A stretch of DNA of 64,000 nt from Pseudomonas sp. ACM7 (GCF_004136015.1 NZ_CP024866.1:4531046-4595045), one strand, 5' to 3'. Numbered from the stretch's first letter, positions 45,540 through 56,808 are shown. Numbers and translations are program-made. Notes: generated by a model from the letters alone, not told the origin.

Positions 45540-47194
45540 TCCGGCGTCTAATGGCTCTATTGAGCATCGCAGCCTTTGCACCTGGCGCCTGGGCAGGTGA
45601 AGCCCTGACCGGCGAAGTGCACAAACAACCGCTCAACGTTTCCGCGATCCTGATGTTCGTCGCGTTCGTGGGTCTGACCCTGTGCATCACCTACTGGGCC
45701 TCCAAGCGCAACAATTCGGCGGCTGACTACTATGCGGCGGGTGGCAAGATCACCGGCTTCCAGAACGGTCTGGCAATTGCTGGCGACTACATGTCGGCGG
45801 CGTCCTTCCTGGGTATTTCCGCCCTGGTGTTCACCTCTGGCTACGACGGCCTGATCTACTCGATCGGCTTCCTGGTGGGCTGGCCGATCATTCTGTTCCT
45901 GATCGCCGAGCGCTTGCGTAACCTGGGTAAATACACCTTTGCCGACGTGGCGTCCTATCGCCTTGGGCAAACCCAGATCCGCACGCTGTCCGCTTGCGGC
46001 TCGCTGGTGGTGGTGGCGTTCTACCTGATCGCGCAAATGGTCGGTGCCGGCAAGCTGATTCAGCTGCTGTTCGGTCTCGACTACTACGTCGCGGTGATCC
46101 TGGTCGGTATCCTGATGTGCATGTACGTGTTGTTCGGCGGCATGCTGGCGACCACTTGGGTGCAGATCATCAAGGCCGTGTTGCTGCTGTCGGGTGCTAC
46201 GTTCATGGCACTGATGGTCATGAAGCACGTCAACTTCGACTTCAGCTTGCTGTTTTCCGAGGCGATCAAGGTTCACCCTAAAGGTGAAGCGATCATGAGC
46301 CCGGGCGGCCTGGTGAAAGATCCGGTCTCGGCATTCTCCCTTGGCCTGGCACTGATGTTCGGTACCGCTGGCCTGCCGCACATTCTGATGCGCTTCTTCA
46401 CCGTGAGTGACGCGAAAGAAGCTCGCAAGAGCGTGCTGTATGCAACCGGCTTCATTGGCTACTTCTACATCCTGACGTTCATCATCGGCTTTGGCGCGAT
46501 CCTGCTGGTCAGCACCAACCCTGCCTTTAAAGACGCGGCTGGCGCGCTGTTGGGCGGCAACAACATGGCGGCGGTGCACCTGGCTAACGCGGTGGGTGGC
46601 AGTATCTTCCTGGGTTTCATCTCGGCAGTCGCATTCGCAACCATTCTGGCTGTAGTGGCTGGTTTGACGCTGGCCGGCGCTACGGCGGTATCTCACGACC
46701 TTTATGCCAGTGTGATCAAGAAGGGCAAAGCCAACGACAGGGATGAGATCCGCGTCTCGAAAATCACCACCATCTGTCTGGGTGTGTTGGCGATCGGTCT
46801 GGGCATTCTGTTCGAAAGCCAGAACATCGCGTTCATGGTGGGCCTGGCGTTCTCCATCGCGGCGAGCTGTAACTTCCCGGTGCTGCTGCTTTCCATGTAC
46901 TGGAAGAGGCTGACCACACGTGGTGCGATGATCGGCGGCTGGTTGGGTCTGATCAGTGCCGTTGGTTTGATGGTCCTTGGGCCAACCATTTGGGTGCAGA
47001 TTCTGCATCACGAGAAGGCTATCTTCCCGTATGAGTACCCGGCGCTGTTCTCCATGGCCATTGCGTTTATCGGGATCTGGTTCTTCTCGATCACTGACAA
47101 GTCGACTGCGGCTGACAATGAGCGGGCGCTGTTCTTCCCTCAGTTTGTTCGTTCGCAGACGGGCTTGGGGGCGAGTGGGGCGGTTGCTCACTAA
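45536..47194 (+). CDS. actP: Cation/acetate symporter ActP
   Basis: ActP takes up acetate and other short carboxylates with Na+. The 552-aa SSS-family protein starts with a signal-like segment ([10 protein letters not shown]) and has about 13 helices, with family motifs [20 protein letters not shown] and [17 protein letters not shown]. It overlaps yjcH; the following terminator ends the operon. Confidence 0.95.
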   Translation: MIRRLMALLSIAAFAPGAWAGEALTGEVHKQPLNVSAILMFVAFVGLTLCITYWASKRNNSAADYYAAGGKITGFQNGLAIAGDYMSAASFLGISALVFTSGYDGLIYSIGFLVGWPIILFLIAERLRNLGKYTFADVASYRLGQTQIRTLSACGSLVVVAFYLIAQMVGAGKLIQLLFGLDYYVAVILVGILMCMYVLFGGMLATTWVQIIKAVLLLSGATFMALMVMKHVNFDFSLLFSEAIKVHPKGEAIMSPGGLVKDPVSAFSLGLALMFGTAGLPHILMRFFTVSDAKEARKSVLYATGFIGYFYILTFIIGFGAILLVSTNPAFKDAAGALLGGNNMAAVHLANAVGGSIFLGFISAVAFATILAVVAGLTLAGATAVSHDLYASVIKKGKANDRDEIRVSKITTICLGVLAIGLGILFESQNIAFMVGLAFSIAASCNFPVLLLSMYWKRLTTRGAMIGGWLGLISAVGLMVLGPTIWVQILHHEKAIFPYEYPALFSMAIAFIGIWFFSITDKSTAADNERALFFPQFVRSQTGLGASGAVAH

Positions 47195-47230
47195 GGCTTC
47201 AGGTTTGTTTATATAAGCTGCGTTAAACAG

Positions 47231-47266
47231 AAATGCCCCGGTCGAGAGATTGGGGCATTTTTGTTT
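47231..47266 (+). terminator. Intrinsic terminator of yjcH-actP
   Basis: Stem AAATGCCCC/GGGGCATTT with a 12-base loop, followed by TTGTTT. Confidence 0.82.
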
Positions 47267-47298
47267 GAGTAGTGCTTTGAGAGTTGTGTTGGCCGGCA

Positions 47299-47405
47299 TG
47301 CCGCCTTCGCGAGCAAGCCCGCTCCCACATTAGATCTCCTGAGTACGCAAACTCCGCGAACAACCGAGATCAAGTGTGGGAGCGGGCTTGCTCGCGAAGG
47401 CGGCA
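47299..47405. repeat. REPIN, type B, between actP and gltA
   Basis: Perfect arms of about 31 bp at 47299-47329 and 47375-47405 with a 45-bp spacer, between two convergent genes that each have their own terminator. Confidence 0.92.
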
Positions 47406-47450
47406 GACCAGTCGGTGCAATACTTGAGGAGAGCAGGGTAAATGGCACAA

Positions 47451-47482
47451 ACAAAAACGGCCTCTATTTAATAGAGGCCGTT
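47451..47482 (-). terminator. Intrinsic terminator of gltA
   Basis: On the minus strand a 12-bp stem AACGGCCTCTAT/ATAGAGGCCGTT with a 3-base loop is followed by TTTGT. Confidence 0.85.
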
Positions 47483-47518
47483 CCCGGTGCAACTCAAGAC
47501 GTTATCGCAAGACAGGTC

Positions 47519-48808
47519 TTATTTGCGGTCTTCCAGCTTGGTGATGTCACGCGACTCGTAGCCGGTGTACAGCTGGCGCGGACGGCCAATCTTGTACGGG
47601 CTGGAGAGCATTTCTTTCCAGTGGGAGATCCAGCCGACAGTCCGCGCCAGGGCGAAGATCACGGTGAACATGCTGGTTGGAATGCCGATCGCCTTGAGGA
47701 TGATCCCCGAGTAAAAGTCGACGTTCGGGTACAGCGAGCGTTCGATGAAGTACGGGTCGGTCAGTGCGATCTCTTCCAGGCGCATGGCCAGTTCGAGTTG
47801 CGGATCGTTGGTAATGCCCAGTTCCTTCAGCACTTCGTCGCAGGTCTGCTTCATGACTGTTGCGCGTGGGTCGCGGTTTTTGTAAACCCGGTGACCGAAG
47901 CCCATCAGCTTGAACGGATCGTTCTTGTCCTTGGCCTTGGCAATGTACTTGTCGATGTTCGACACATCGCCAATTTCATCGAGCATGGTCAGAACAGCTT
48001 CGTTCGCGCCGCCGTGGGCAGGGCCCCACAGTGCAGCGATGCCGGCGGCGATACAGGCGAACGGGTTGGCACCCGAAGAGCCGGCCAGGCGTACGGTGGA
48101 AGTCGATGCGTTCTGCTCGTGGTCGGCATGGAGGATGAAGATCTTGTCCATGGCGTTGGCGAGCACCGGGCTGATCGGTTTGATCTCGCACGGGGTGTTG
48201 AACATCATGTGCAGGAAGTTTTCCGCGTACGTCAGGTCGTTGCGCGGGTACATCATGGGTTGCCCCATCGAGTACTTGTAAACCATCGCTGCCAGGGTCG
48301 GCATCTTGGCAACCAGGCGGATCGCGGAGATTTCGCGATGCTGCGGGTTATTGATGTCCAGGGAGTCGTGGTAGAAGGCCGAGAGGGCGCCGACTACGCC
48401 GCACATGACGGCCATCGGGTGGGCGTCGCGACGGAAACCGTTGAAGAACGTCTTCAGCTGCTCGTGAACCATGGTGTGGTTCTTCACGGTGCTGACGAAC
48501 TGGGCCTTCTGTTCTGCGGTCGGCAATTCGCCGTTGAGCAGCAGATAGCAGGTTTCCAGGTAGTCCGACTTTTCAGCCAGCTGTTCGATCGGGTAGCCGC
48601 GGTGCAGCAGGATGCCGTTGTCGCCGTCGATATAGGTGATCTTCGACTCGCAGGAAGCTGTCGACATGAAACCAGGGTCAAAGGTGAAACGGCCCGTGGC
48701 CGTCAGGCCCCGAACATCGATAACATCGGGACCAACGGTGCCGGTTAAAATGGGCAGCTCGACGGGGGCTGCGCCCTCGATGATCAACTGCGCTTTTTTG
48801 TCAGCCAT
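47519..48808 (-). CDS. gltA: Citrate synthase (type II)
   Basis: GltA condenses oxaloacetate and acetyl-CoA. The 429-aa enzyme contains the catalytic His region [29 protein letters not shown] and the Asp-containing segment VDFYSGIIL. The length and N-terminal extension fit the hexameric, NADH-sensitive Gram-negative type. It is divergent from sdhC. Confidence 0.98.
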   Translation of the reverse strand: MADKKAQLIIEGAAPVELPILTGTVGPDVIDVRGLTATGRFTFDPGFMSTASCESKITYIDGDNGILLHRGYPIEQLAEKSDYLETCYLLLNGELPTAEQKAQFVSTVKNHTMVHEQLKTFFNGFRRDAHPMAVMCGVVGALSAFYHDSLDINNPQHREISAIRLVAKMPTLAAMVYKYSMGQPMMYPRNDLTYAENFLHMMFNTPCEIKPISPVLANAMDKIFILHADHEQNASTSTVRLAGSSGANPFACIAAGIAALWGPAHGGANEAVLTMLDEIGDVSNIDKYIAKAKDKNDPFKLMGFGHRVYKNRDPRATVMKQTCDEVLKELGITNDPQLELAMRLEEIALTDPYFIERSLYPNVDFYSGIILKAIGIPTSMFTVIFALARTVGWISHWKEMLSSPYKIGRPRQLYTGYESRDITKLEDRK

Positions 48809-48866
48809 GTGGCCTCCTATTTATGCTTGAAATCATCAGACAGACCCCCCACGCAGGGCCCGCACC

Positions 48867-48894
48867 ACTATAGTGAGATAAATTCGAATGTCAA
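48867..48894 (-). promoter_or_regulatory. Sigma70-type promoter of gltA
   Basis: On the minus strand TTGACA (48889-48894), 16-base spacer, TATAGT (48867-48872); transcription start expected near 48860, about 50 bases before the ATG. Confidence 0.75.
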
Positions 48895-49008
48895 TTTGCC
48901 TAAAGTCTTGCTCCAGAAGGCTTTAACCGGACTTTTTCCTCGAAATTGACTGCCATTTACGCCTTTTATACGACTTGTGCAATGAGCTATTAGGGGAAGG
49001 CGATTGCG

Positions 49009-49037
49009 TTGTCATTAGTAGCCTAACTGTCTATACT
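49009..49037 (+). promoter_or_regulatory. Sigma70-type promoter of sdhCDAB
   Basis: TTGTCA (49009-49014), 17-base spacer, TATACT (49032-49037). Transcript start expected near 49044, leaving a leader of about 125 bases. Confidence 0.72.
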
Positions 49038-49119
49038 CGGCCTCCGACCGCCAGGGGCTTTTGGGCCTGCTTTACTGGGGGTCGCACTCCCTGGGTGGTG
49101 GGTACCTGACCAGTGCACT

Positions 49120-49149
49120 CCCCAACAACTTTGCCCTGATTGTTAGGGG
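49120..49149 (+). promoter_or_regulatory. Hairpin in the sdhC leader
   Basis: CCCCAACAA pairs with TTGTTAGGGG (one bulged A) around an 11-base loop, 22 bases before the sdhC start; could affect translation initiation or RNA stability. Confidence 0.5.
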
Positions 49150-49171
49150 CTCTTCAGTGTGAAAAAAAGCC

Positions 49172-49546
49172 GTGAATAGCCAACGACCTGTAAACCTAGA
49201 CCTAAGGACCATCAAACTCCCAGTCACTGCTTACACGTCCATTCTTCACCGAATCTCCGGAATCATCCTCTTTGTCAGCCTGGCCATCATGCTTTATGCA
49301 TTGGACAAGTCGCTCGACTCGGAAGAAGGCTTCGGTCAGGTGAAAGCGTGTCTGACCAGTCCGCTAGCCAAGCTAGTGACATGGGGCATCCTGTCCGCCT
49401 TGCTGTATCACTTGGTTGCCGGTGTGCGCCACTTGATGATGGACATGGGCATCGGCGAGTCGCTTGAGGGCGGCAAACTGGGCTCGAAAATCGTTATCGC
49501 CGTTTCCGTGGTGGTAATCGTTCTGGCAGGAGTTTGGATATGGTAA
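49172..49546 (+). CDS. sdhC: Succinate dehydrogenase cytochrome b556 subunit
   Basis: SdhC anchors the SDH catalytic subunits and helps bind heme b and ubiquinone. The 124-aa product begins at GTG 49172 (the nearest upstream GTG is followed by a stop) and has three membrane helices; SILHRISGIILF holds conserved Ser/Arg residues near the quinone site and LLYHLVAGVRHL the heme-ligand His. Overlaps sdhD. Confidence 0.95.
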   Translation: MNSQRPVNLDLRTIKLPVTAYTSILHRISGIILFVSLAIMLYALDKSLDSEEGFGQVKACLTSPLAKLVTWGILSALLYHLVAGVRHLMMDMGIGESLEGGKLGSKIVIAVSVVVIVLAGVWIW

Positions 49547-49908
49547 CTAACGTCACGAACCTGTCGCGTTCGGGCCTCTATGACTGGATGGCACAGCGTG
49601 TGTCTGCGGTCGTTCTCGCGGCTTATTTCATATTCCTGATCGGATACGTCATTGCCCATCCTGGCATCGGCTACGCCCAATGGCATGAACTGTTCGCAAG
49701 CAACTGGATGCGTATTTTCAGTCTCCTGGCCCTCGTTGCCCTCGGCGCTCACGCCTGGGTCGGCATGTGGACCATCGCGACCGACTACCTGACGCCAATG
49801 GCGTTCGGCAAGTCCGCGACTGCAATACGTTTCCTCTTCCAGGCAGTATGCGGCGTCGCGATGTTCGCGTACTTCGTCTGGGGTGTGCAGATTCTTTGGG
49901 GTATCTGA
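49540..49908 (+). CDS. sdhD: Succinate dehydrogenase membrane anchor subunit
   Basis: The 122-aa SdhD has three membrane helices and the family motif RVSAVVLAAYFIFL, plus GAHAWVGMWTIATDYL with the heme-ligand His. ATG 49540 overlaps sdhC by seven bases. sdhA starts three bases after its stop. Confidence 0.95.
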   Translation: MVTNVTNLSRSGLYDWMAQRVSAVVLAAYFIFLIGYVIAHPGIGYAQWHELFASNWMRIFSLLALVALGAHAWVGMWTIATDYLTPMAFGKSATAIRFLFQAVCGVAMFAYFVWGVQILWGI

Positions 49909-49911
49909 TTC

Positions 49912-51687
49912 ATGTCTACTACAGTTAATACGCTTTCGTTCGACGCCATCATTATTGGCGGCGGCGGTGCCGGCATGCGCGCTGCGCTGCAGCTGGCACA
50001 AGGTGGTCACAAGACTGCCGTAGTTACCAAGGTTTTCCCGACTCGTTCGCACACTGTATCCGCCCAGGGCGGCATCACCTGCGCCATCGCCTCGGCAGAT
50101 CCGAACGATGACTGGCGCTGGCACATGTACGATACCGTCAAGGGTTCCGACTATATCGGTGACCAGGACGCTATCGAATACATGTGTTCCGTAGGCCCGG
50201 AAGCGGTCTTCGAACTCGAGCACATGGGTTTGCCGTTCTCCCGTACCGAACAAGGCCGCATCTATCAGCGTCCGTTCGGCGGTCAGTCGAAAGACTTCGG
50301 TAAAGGTGGCCAGGCTGCCCGTACTTGCGCCGCTGCCGACCGTACCGGTCACGCACTGCTGCACACCCTGTACCAGGCCAACCTCAAGGCCGGCACCGTA
50401 TTCCTCAACGAATACTACGGCGTCGACCTGGTGAAGAACGAAGACGGTGCCTTTGTCGGCATGATCGTCATCTGCATCGAAACCGGCGAAACTTCCTACG
50501 TCCGTGCTAACGCCACCGTATTGGCGACCGGCGGTGCAGGTCGTATCTACTCGTCCACCACCAACGCCCTGATCAACACCGGTGACGGCGTCGGCATGGC
50601 TCTGCGTGCTGGCGTGCCGGTACAAGACATTGAAATGTGGCAGTTCCACCCAACCGGCATCGCCGGCGCCGGTGTACTGGTTACTGAAGGCTGCCGCGGT
50701 GAAGGCGGTTACCTGATCAACAAGCACGGCGAGCGTTTCATGGAGCGTTATGCTCCGAACGCCAAAGACCTGGCTGGTCGTGACGTGGTTGCTCGCTCGA
50801 TGGTTAAAGAAATCATCGCCGGCAACGGTTGTGGTCCGGATGGCGACCACGTAATGCTGAAACTCGATCACCTCGGTGAAGAAGTTCTGCACAGCCGTCT
50901 GCCAGGCATCATGGAACTGTCCAAGACCTTCGCTCACGTCGATCCAGCCGTGGCGCCGATTCCGGTCGTTCCAACCTGCCACTATATGATGGGCGGCGTG
51001 CCGACCAACATTCACGGTCAGGCAATCACTCAGGACGCCGACGGCGTTGACCAGATCATCCCGGGTCTGTTCGCAGTAGGCGAAGTGGCCTGCGTATCGG
51101 TTCACGGTGCCAACCGTCTGGGCGGCAACTCGCTGCTCGACCTGGTGGTATTCGGTCGTGCGGCCGGCCTGTTCCTGGAACAGACCCTGAAAGAAGGCGT
51201 CGACTACACTCGCGCTCGCCAGTCCGACATCGACGCTGCCCTGGCACGTCTCGATGGCCTGAACTCGCGTACCGAAGGCGAAGATGTCGCCACCCTGCGT
51301 AAAGAGCTGCAAAGCTGCATGCAGAATTACTTCGGTGTATTCCGTACCGGCGAATACATGCAGAAGGGTATTGCCCAGCTGGCTGATCTGCGTGGCCGTA
51401 TCGCCAACGTCAAGATCAACGACAAGAGCCAGGCGTTCAACACTGCTCGTATCGAAGCGCTGGAATTGCAGAACCTGCTGGAAGTGGCCGAAGCTACCGC
51501 CATCGCTGCAGAGATCCGCAAAGAGTCCCGCGGCGCTCACGCCCGTGAAGACTACGAAGATCGCGACGACGAAAACTGGCTGTGCCACACCCTGTACTTC
51601 CCGGGTGACAAGCGCGTAACCAAGCGTGCTGTGAACTTCTCGCCGAAGACTGTTCCGACTTTTGAACCTAAGATTCGGACTTATTAA
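49912..51687 (+). CDS. sdhA: Succinate dehydrogenase flavoprotein subunit
   Basis: SdhA oxidises succinate to fumarate with covalent FAD. The 591-aa product has the dinucleotide motif [11 protein letters not shown], the FAD-linking His in [10 protein letters not shown], catalytic HPTGIAGAG and RGEGGYL, and [15 protein letters not shown]. In the operon sdhCDAB. Confidence 0.98.
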   Translation: MSTTVNTLSFDAIIIGGGGAGMRAALQLAQGGHKTAVVTKVFPTRSHTVSAQGGITCAIASADPNDDWRWHMYDTVKGSDYIGDQDAIEYMCSVGPEAVFELEHMGLPFSRTEQGRIYQRPFGGQSKDFGKGGQAARTCAAADRTGHALLHTLYQANLKAGTVFLNEYYGVDLVKNEDGAFVGMIVICIETGETSYVRANATVLATGGAGRIYSSTTNALINTGDGVGMALRAGVPVQDIEMWQFHPTGIAGAGVLVTEGCRGEGGYLINKHGERFMERYAPNAKDLAGRDVVARSMVKEIIAGNGCGPDGDHVMLKLDHLGEEVLHSRLPGIMELSKTFAHVDPAVAPIPVVPTCHYMMGGVPTNIHGQAITQDADGVDQIIPGLFAVGEVACVSVHGANRLGGNSLLDLVVFGRAAGLFLEQTLKEGVDYTRARQSDIDAALARLDGLNSRTEGEDVATLRKELQSCMQNYFGVFRTGEYMQKGIAQLADLRGRIANVKINDKSQAFNTARIEALELQNLLEVAEATAIAAEIRKESRGAHAREDYEDRDDENWLCHTLYFPGDKRVTKRAVNFSPKTVPTFEPKIRTY

Positions 51688-51698
51688 GGGTGGCCGCC

Positions 51699-52403
51699 AT
51701 GTTGCAAGTCAGTGTTTATCGCTACAACCCTGATCAGGACGCTGCGCCGTTCATGCAGGAATTTTCGGTCGATACCGGTGGTAAAGACCTGATGGTGCTG
51801 GACGTGCTGGCCCTGATCAAAGAGCAGGACGAAGGTTTCTCCTATCGTCGCTCTTGCCGTGAAGGTGTTTGCGGTTCCGACGGCATGAACATCAACGGCA
51901 AAAACGGTCTGGCGTGCGTCACGCCGCTGTCCGCTGTCGTAAAAGGTAACAAGCTGATCGTTCGTCCTCTGCCAGGTTTGCCGGTAATCCGTGACCTGGT
52001 CGTCGATATGAGCATCTTCTACAAGCAATACGAAAAGGTTAAGCCATACCTGCAGAACGACACGCCGGCTCCGGCCATCGAACGTCTGCAGACCCCTGAA
52101 GAGCGGGAAAAGCTCGACGGTCTGTACGAGTGCATCCTGTGCGCTTGCTGCTCGACCTCTTGCCCGTCCTTCTGGTGGAACCCGGACAAGTTCCTGGGTC
52201 CAGCTGCTCTGCTGCAAGCGTATCGCTTCCTGGCAGACAGCCGCGACACCAAGACTGCCGAGCGTCTGGCTTCGCTGGATGACCCGTTCAGCGTATTCCG
52301 CTGCCGCGGGATCATGAACTGCGTCAACGTCTGCCCGAAAGGCCTGAACCCGACTAAGGCCATCGGTCACGTACGTAACATGCTGCTGCAAAGCGGCGTG
52401 TGA
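51699..52403 (+). CDS. sdhB: Succinate dehydrogenase iron-sulfur subunit
   Basis: SdhB (234 aa) passes electrons through [2Fe-2S] (CREGVCGSDGMNI, GLAC), [4Fe-4S] (CILCACCSTSC) and [3Fe-4S] (CRGIMNCVNVC with CPKG) clusters. ATG 51699 matches the family N-terminus MLQVSVYRYNP; GTG 51690 is also in frame. Confidence 0.97.
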   Translation: MLQVSVYRYNPDQDAAPFMQEFSVDTGGKDLMVLDVLALIKEQDEGFSYRRSCREGVCGSDGMNINGKNGLACVTPLSAVVKGNKLIVRPLPGLPVIRDLVVDMSIFYKQYEKVKPYLQNDTPAPAIERLQTPEEREKLDGLYECILCACCSTSCPSFWWNPDKFLGPAALLQAYRFLADSRDTKTAERLASLDDPFSVFRCRGIMNCVNVCPKGLNPTKAIGHVRNMLLQSGV

Positions 52404-52456
52404 TTCAGCTGCTGTAACCGGCTGTTGTAAATGTAGTACCGCTGTACCCGTAGATG

Positions 52457-52486
52457 CTACGGCGCAGGCTTCAACCGGCGCCGTAG
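52457..52486 (+). promoter_or_regulatory. Hairpin in the sdhB-sucA gap
   Basis: Perfect 9-bp stem CTACGGCGC/GCGCCGTAG with a 12-base loop, not followed by a T-run, so more likely an RNA processing or stability element than a strong terminator. Confidence 0.5.
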
Positions 52487-52678
52487 TCTTAACCTGAGCA
52501 GCAGCTTATAAGGCTGCGGCTCTTATTTTGAAGAAATGAGACAAGCAGGGGCATCCGGGCTGGTACCCGGACTATCAGCGTGATCCTAAGTGGCTTGTTT
52601 TAGTCGCTGCATTCGGACTTCTGCAAGCGTGCTCGGTGTCGACGCCGGTGGTGTTCCCCTAACCGAGGGTGACCAAGC

Positions 52679-55510
52679 ATGCAAGAAAGCGTGATGCAGC
52701 GCATGTGGAACAGCGCCTACCTATCCGGTAGTAACGCTGCCTATGTGGAAGAGCTCTATGAGCTCTACCTGCACGACCCTAACGCTGTGCCAGAAGAGTG
52801 GCGCACCTACTTTCAGAAGTTGCCTGCTGACGGCAACACTGCCACCGATGTTTCGCACTCCACAATTCGCGATCATTTCGTCTTGCTGGCAAAGAACCAG
52901 CGCCGCGCCCAACCGGTTTCCGCCGGCAGCGTGAGCAGTGAGCACGAGAAGAAGCAAGTTGAAGTGCTGCGATTGATCCAGGCCTACCGTATGCGTGGCC
53001 ACCAGGCAGCCCAGCTTGACCCGCTGGGGCTGTGGCAGCGTCCTGCACCTGCAGACCTGTCGATCAATCATTACGGCTTGACCAATGCCGATCTTGATAC
53101 GACCTTCCGTGCCGGCGACCTGTTCATCGGCAAAGAGGAGGCGAGCCTACGCGAAATTCACGAAGCGTTGCAGCAGACATATTGCCGCACCATCGGCGCT
53201 GAATTTACGCATATCACCGATTCCGAGCAGCGCCAGTGGTTCCAGCAGCGTCTGGAAAGCGTGCGCGGCCGTCCGACGTACTCCGCCGACATCAAGAGCC
53301 ACCTGCTCGAGCGCGTCACGGCCGGCGAAGGTCTGGAAAAATACCTGGGTACCAAATACCCGGGTACCAAGCGTTTCGGTCTGGAAGGCGGCGAGAGCCT
53401 GATTCCGATGCTCGACGAGCTGATCCAGCGTTCCGGTTCCTACGGCACCAAGGAAATCGTCATCGGCATGGCCCACCGTGGTCGTCTGAACGTGCTGGTC
53501 AACACCTTCGGCAAGAACCCGCGCGAGCTGTTCGACGAGTTCGAAGGCAAGAAGAAGGTCGAGCTGGGTTCCGGTGACGTTAAATATCACCAGGGCTTCT
53601 CGTCCAACGTCATGACCACCGGCGGTGAAGTTCACCTGGCCATGGCCTTCAACCCGTCCCACCTGGAAATCGTATCTCCAGTGGTCGAGGGTTCGGTTCG
53701 CGCCCGTCAGGATCGTCGTAACGACCCTACCGGCGAGAAGGTTCTGCCGATCTCCATCCACGGTGACGCGGCATTCGCCGGTCAAGGCGTGGTCATGGAA
53801 ACCTTCCAGATGTCGCAGACCCGCGGTTTCAAGACCGGCGGCACTGTGCACATCGTGATCAACAACCAGGTCGGTTTCACCATCAGCAACCCGCTGGACT
53901 CGCGTTCCACCGAGTACGCGACCGACGTTGCGAAGATGATCCAGGCGCCGATCCTCCATGTGAATGGTGATGATCCGGAAGCCGTGTTGTTCGTGACCCA
54001 GCTGGCCATCGACTACCGCATGCAGTTCAAGCGTGACGTGGTGATCGACCTGGTCTGCTACCGTCGTCGGGGCCACAACGAGGCCGACGAGCCAAGCGGC
54101 ACCCAGCCAATCATGTATCAGCAGATCACCAAGCAGCGCACCACCCGTGAGCTGTATGCCGATCGTCTGACTCAGGGCGGTGTGCTGGACGCAGAGCGTG
54201 TTCAGGCGAAAGTCGACGAATACCGCAATGCGCTGGACAACGGTCTGCATGTTGTAAAAAGCCTGGTCAAAGAGCCGAACAAAGAGTTGTTCGTGGACTG
54301 GCGTCCGTATCTGGGCCACGCCTGGACCGCGCGTCACGACACTCGCTTCGATCTGAAAACCTTGCAGGAACTGTCCGCCAAGCTGCTGGAAATCCCGGAA
54401 GGCTTCGTGGTTCAGCGCCAGGTCTCGAAAATTTACGAAGACCGTCAGAAAATGCAAGCCGGCGGCCTGCCAATCAACTGGGGTTACGCCGAAACCATGG
54501 CGTACGCGACCCTGGCGTTCGAAGGTCACCCGATTCGCATGACGGGTCAGGACATCGGTCGCGGTACGTTCTCGCACCGTCACGCTGTCTTGCACAACCA
54601 GAAAGACGCGGGTACCTACGTCCCGCTGCAAAACCTGTACAAGGGCCAGCCACGTTTCGATCTGTACGATTCGTTCCTGTCCGAAGAAGCCGTGCTGGCG
54701 TTCGAATACGGTTACTCGACCACCACGCCTGAGGCGCTGGTGATCTGGGAAGCCCAGTTCGGCGACTTCGCCAACGGTGCCCAAGTGGTTATCGACCAGT
54801 TCATCACCAGTGGCGAGCACAAGTGGGGCCGTCTCTGCGGTCTGACCATGCTGCTGCCGCACGGTTATGAAGGTCAGGGTCCGGAGCACTCTTCGGCTCG
54901 TCTGGAGCGTTACCTGCAACTGTGCGCCGAGCACAACATTCAGGTAGCCGTACCGACTACGCCGGCTCAGATCTACCACTTGCTGCGTCGTCAGGTGATT
55001 CGCCCGCTGCGCAAGCCGTTGATCGTTCTGACTCCGAAGTCGCTGTTGCGTCACAAACTGGCCATCTCGACGCTGGAAGATCTGGCCGAAGGTTCGTTCC
55101 AGACCGTTATCCCGGAAATCGATACCCTGGACCCGAAAAAGGTCGAGCGCGTTGTTCTGTGTAGCGGCAAGGTCTACTACGACCTGCTGGAAAAACGCCG
55201 TGCCGAAGGTCGTGACGACATCGCCGTCGTGCGTATCGAGCAGCTGTACCCATTCCCTGAGGACGACTTGAACGAAGTCCTGGCTCCGTACACCAACCTC
55301 AAACATATCGTTTGGTGTCAGGAAGAGCCGATGAACCAGGGTGCCTGGTACTGCAGCCAACACCACATGCGCCGCATCGTTGGCAATCACAACAAAGCAC
55401 TCTTTCTCGAGTACGCCGGTCGTGATGCTTCCGCTGCACCTGCTTGTGGTTATGCATCGATGCACGCTGAGCAGCAGGAAAAACTGCTGCAAGACGCCTT
55501 TACTGTTTAA
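52679..55510 (+). CDS. sucA: 2-oxoglutarate dehydrogenase E1 component
   Basis: SucA decarboxylates 2-oxoglutarate with ThDP. The 943-aa enzyme has the N-terminal SNAAYVEELYELYLHDP segment (E2-binding), IGMAHRGRLNVLVNTFGK, HGDAAFAGQGVV and INNQVGFTISNP of the ThDP site, and HEAD-like RLCGLTMLLPHGYEGQGPEH (split in two parts). The 275-base gap after sdhB contains hairpins. Confidence 0.98.
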   Translation: MQESVMQRMWNSAYLSGSNAAYVEELYELYLHDPNAVPEEWRTYFQKLPADGNTATDVSHSTIRDHFVLLAKNQRRAQPVSAGSVSSEHEKKQVEVLRLIQAYRMRGHQAAQLDPLGLWQRPAPADLSINHYGLTNADLDTTFRAGDLFIGKEEASLREIHEALQQTYCRTIGAEFTHITDSEQRQWFQQRLESVRGRPTYSADIKSHLLERVTAGEGLEKYLGTKYPGTKRFGLEGGESLIPMLDELIQRSGSYGTKEIVIGMAHRGRLNVLVNTFGKNPRELFDEFEGKKKVELGSGDVKYHQGFSSNVMTTGGEVHLAMAFNPSHLEIVSPVVEGSVRARQDRRNDPTGEKVLPISIHGDAAFAGQGVVMETFQMSQTRGFKTGGTVHIVINNQVGFTISNPLDSRSTEYATDVAKMIQAPILHVNGDDPEAVLFVTQLAIDYRMQFKRDVVIDLVCYRRRGHNEADEPSGTQPIMYQQITKQRTTRELYADRLTQGGVLDAERVQAKVDEYRNALDNGLHVVKSLVKEPNKELFVDWRPYLGHAWTARHDTRFDLKTLQELSAKLLEIPEGFVVQRQVSKIYEDRQKMQAGGLPINWGYAETMAYATLAFEGHPIRMTGQDIGRGTFSHRHAVLHNQKDAGTYVPLQNLYKGQPRFDLYDSFLSEEAVLAFEYGYSTTTPEALVIWEAQFGDFANGAQVVIDQFITSGEHKWGRLCGLTMLLPHGYEGQGPEHSSARLERYLQLCAEHNIQVAVPTTPAQIYHLLRRQVIRPLRKPLIVLTPKSLLRHKLAISTLEDLAEGSFQTVIPEIDTLDPKKVERVVLCSGKVYYDLLEKRRAEGRDDIAVVRIEQLYPFPEDDLNEVLAPYTNLKHIVWCQEEPMNQGAWYCSQHHMRRIVGNHNKALFLEYAGRDASAAPACGYASMHAEQQEKLLQDAFTV

Positions 55511-55552
55511 CGCCTTCGCGCACCTGAAACCGAATTTAAGGACCCACAGATA

Positions 55553-56773
55553 ATGGCTATCGAAATCAAAGCCCCCACTTTCCCGGAATCGGTTGCCGAT
55601 GGCACCGTTGCCACCTGGCACAAAAAGCCGGGCGACGCCGTCAAGCGCGACGACCTGATCGTCGACATCGAAACTGACAAAGTCGTACTGGAAGTGTTGG
55701 CCACCGCTGATGGCGTGCTGGGCGCTATCGTCAAGAACGAAGGCGACGTCGTTCTGTCCGACGAAGTCCTGGGCTCCATCGAAGCGGGCGGCGCTGCTGC
55801 CGCTCCAGCTGCTGCCGCTGCTCCGGCCGCTGCACAAGCTGCTGCTCCAGCCGCTGAAGGCGAAGATGATCCTGTTGCTGCACCGGCTGCTCGCAAGCTG
55901 GCTGAAGAAAACGGTATCAACATCGCTTCCGTTGCCGGCACTGGCAAAGGCGGTCGTGTGACCAAGGAAGACGTTGTTGCCGCTGTAGCTGCCAAGAAAG
56001 CCGCTCCGGCTGCCGCACCTGCCAAGGCTGCTGCTCCTGCCGCTGCTGCTCCAGTGTTCGCTGCCGGCGATCGCATCGAGAAGCGCGTACCGATGACCCG
56101 CGTACGGGCCACCGTCGCCAAGCGTCTGGTTGAAGCTCAATCGAACATGGCAATGCTGACCACTTTCAACGAAGTCGACATGACCGAAGTCATGGCCCTG
56201 CGTTCGAAGTACAAGGACCTGTTCGAGAAGTCCCACAACGGCGTGCGCCTGGGCTTCATGTCGTTCTTCGTCAAGGCTGCCACCGAAGCGCTGAAACGCT
56301 TCCCGGCTGTCAACGCGTCGATCGACGGTGCTGACATCGTTTACCACGGCTATGCCGACGTCGGTGTCGCTGTTTCCAGCGACCGCGGCCTGGTTGTTCC
56401 GGTTCTGCGTAACGCCGAACTGATGAGCCTGGCTGAAATCGAAGGCGGCATCGCCACCTTCGGCAAGAAGGCTCGTGACGGCAAACTGTCGATGGATGAG
56501 ATGACCGGCGGTACTTTCACCATCACTAACGGTGGTACTTTCGGTTCGATGATGTCGACCCCGATCGTCAACCCGCCGCAAGCGGCCATCCTGGGCATGC
56601 ACAACATTCTGCAGCGTCCTATGGCGATCAACGGTCAGGTTGTTATCCGTCCGATGATGTACCTGGCGCTGTCCTACGATCACCGTCTGATCGATGGCAA
56701 AGAAGCTGTGACCTTCCTGGTTACCATCAAGAACCTGCTGGAAGACCCGGCTCGTTTGCTGCTGGATATCTGA
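55553..56773 (+). CDS. sucB: 2-oxoglutarate dehydrogenase E2 (dihydrolipoyl succinyltransferase)
   Basis: The 406-aa E2 has an N-terminal lipoyl domain (lipoyl Lys in [10 protein letters not shown]), two Ala/Pro-rich linkers, an E1/E3-binding domain ([21 protein letters not shown]) and the catalytic domain ending in [12 protein letters not shown] with the active His. It starts 42 bases after sucA. Confidence 0.98.
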   Translation: MAIEIKAPTFPESVADGTVATWHKKPGDAVKRDDLIVDIETDKVVLEVLATADGVLGAIVKNEGDVVLSDEVLGSIEAGGAAAAPAAAAAPAAAQAAAPAAEGEDDPVAAPAARKLAEENGINIASVAGTGKGGRVTKEDVVAAVAAKKAAPAAAPAKAAAPAAAAPVFAAGDRIEKRVPMTRVRATVAKRLVEAQSNMAMLTTFNEVDMTEVMALRSKYKDLFEKSHNGVRLGFMSFFVKAATEALKRFPAVNASIDGADIVYHGYADVGVAVSSDRGLVVPVLRNAELMSLAEIEGGIATFGKKARDGKLSMDEMTGGTFTITNGGTFGSMMSTPIVNPPQAAILGMHNILQRPMAINGQVVIRPMMYLALSYDHRLIDGKEAVTFLVTIKNLLEDPARLLLDI

Positions 56774-56784
56774 TTTCGTTGCAC

Positions 56785-56808
56785 GGGCCGTCCAGTGATG
56801 GACGGCCC
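56785..56808 (+). promoter_or_regulatory. Hairpin in the sucB-lpd gap
   Basis: Perfect 10-bp stem GGGCCGTCCA/TGGACGGCCC with a GTGA loop, no T-run. Candidate for partial termination or transcript processing between E2 and E3. Confidence 0.5.

Noticed and set aside
45557..47299. Open frame of 580 codons antisense to actP
   Set aside because: Charged, His/Gln/Arg-rich translation with no domain; actP is clear on the plus strand.
49408..51588. Open frame of 726 codons antisense to sdhA and sdhD
   Set aside because: Same effect of strong codon bias; the sense strand encodes certain SDH subunits.
53147..56683. Very long open frame (1178 codons) antisense to sucA and sucB
   Set aside because: Its low-complexity His/Gln/Val/Asp-rich translation is what results from reading highly codon-biased genes backwards; sucA and sucB are certain, and no start signal or family features are seen.
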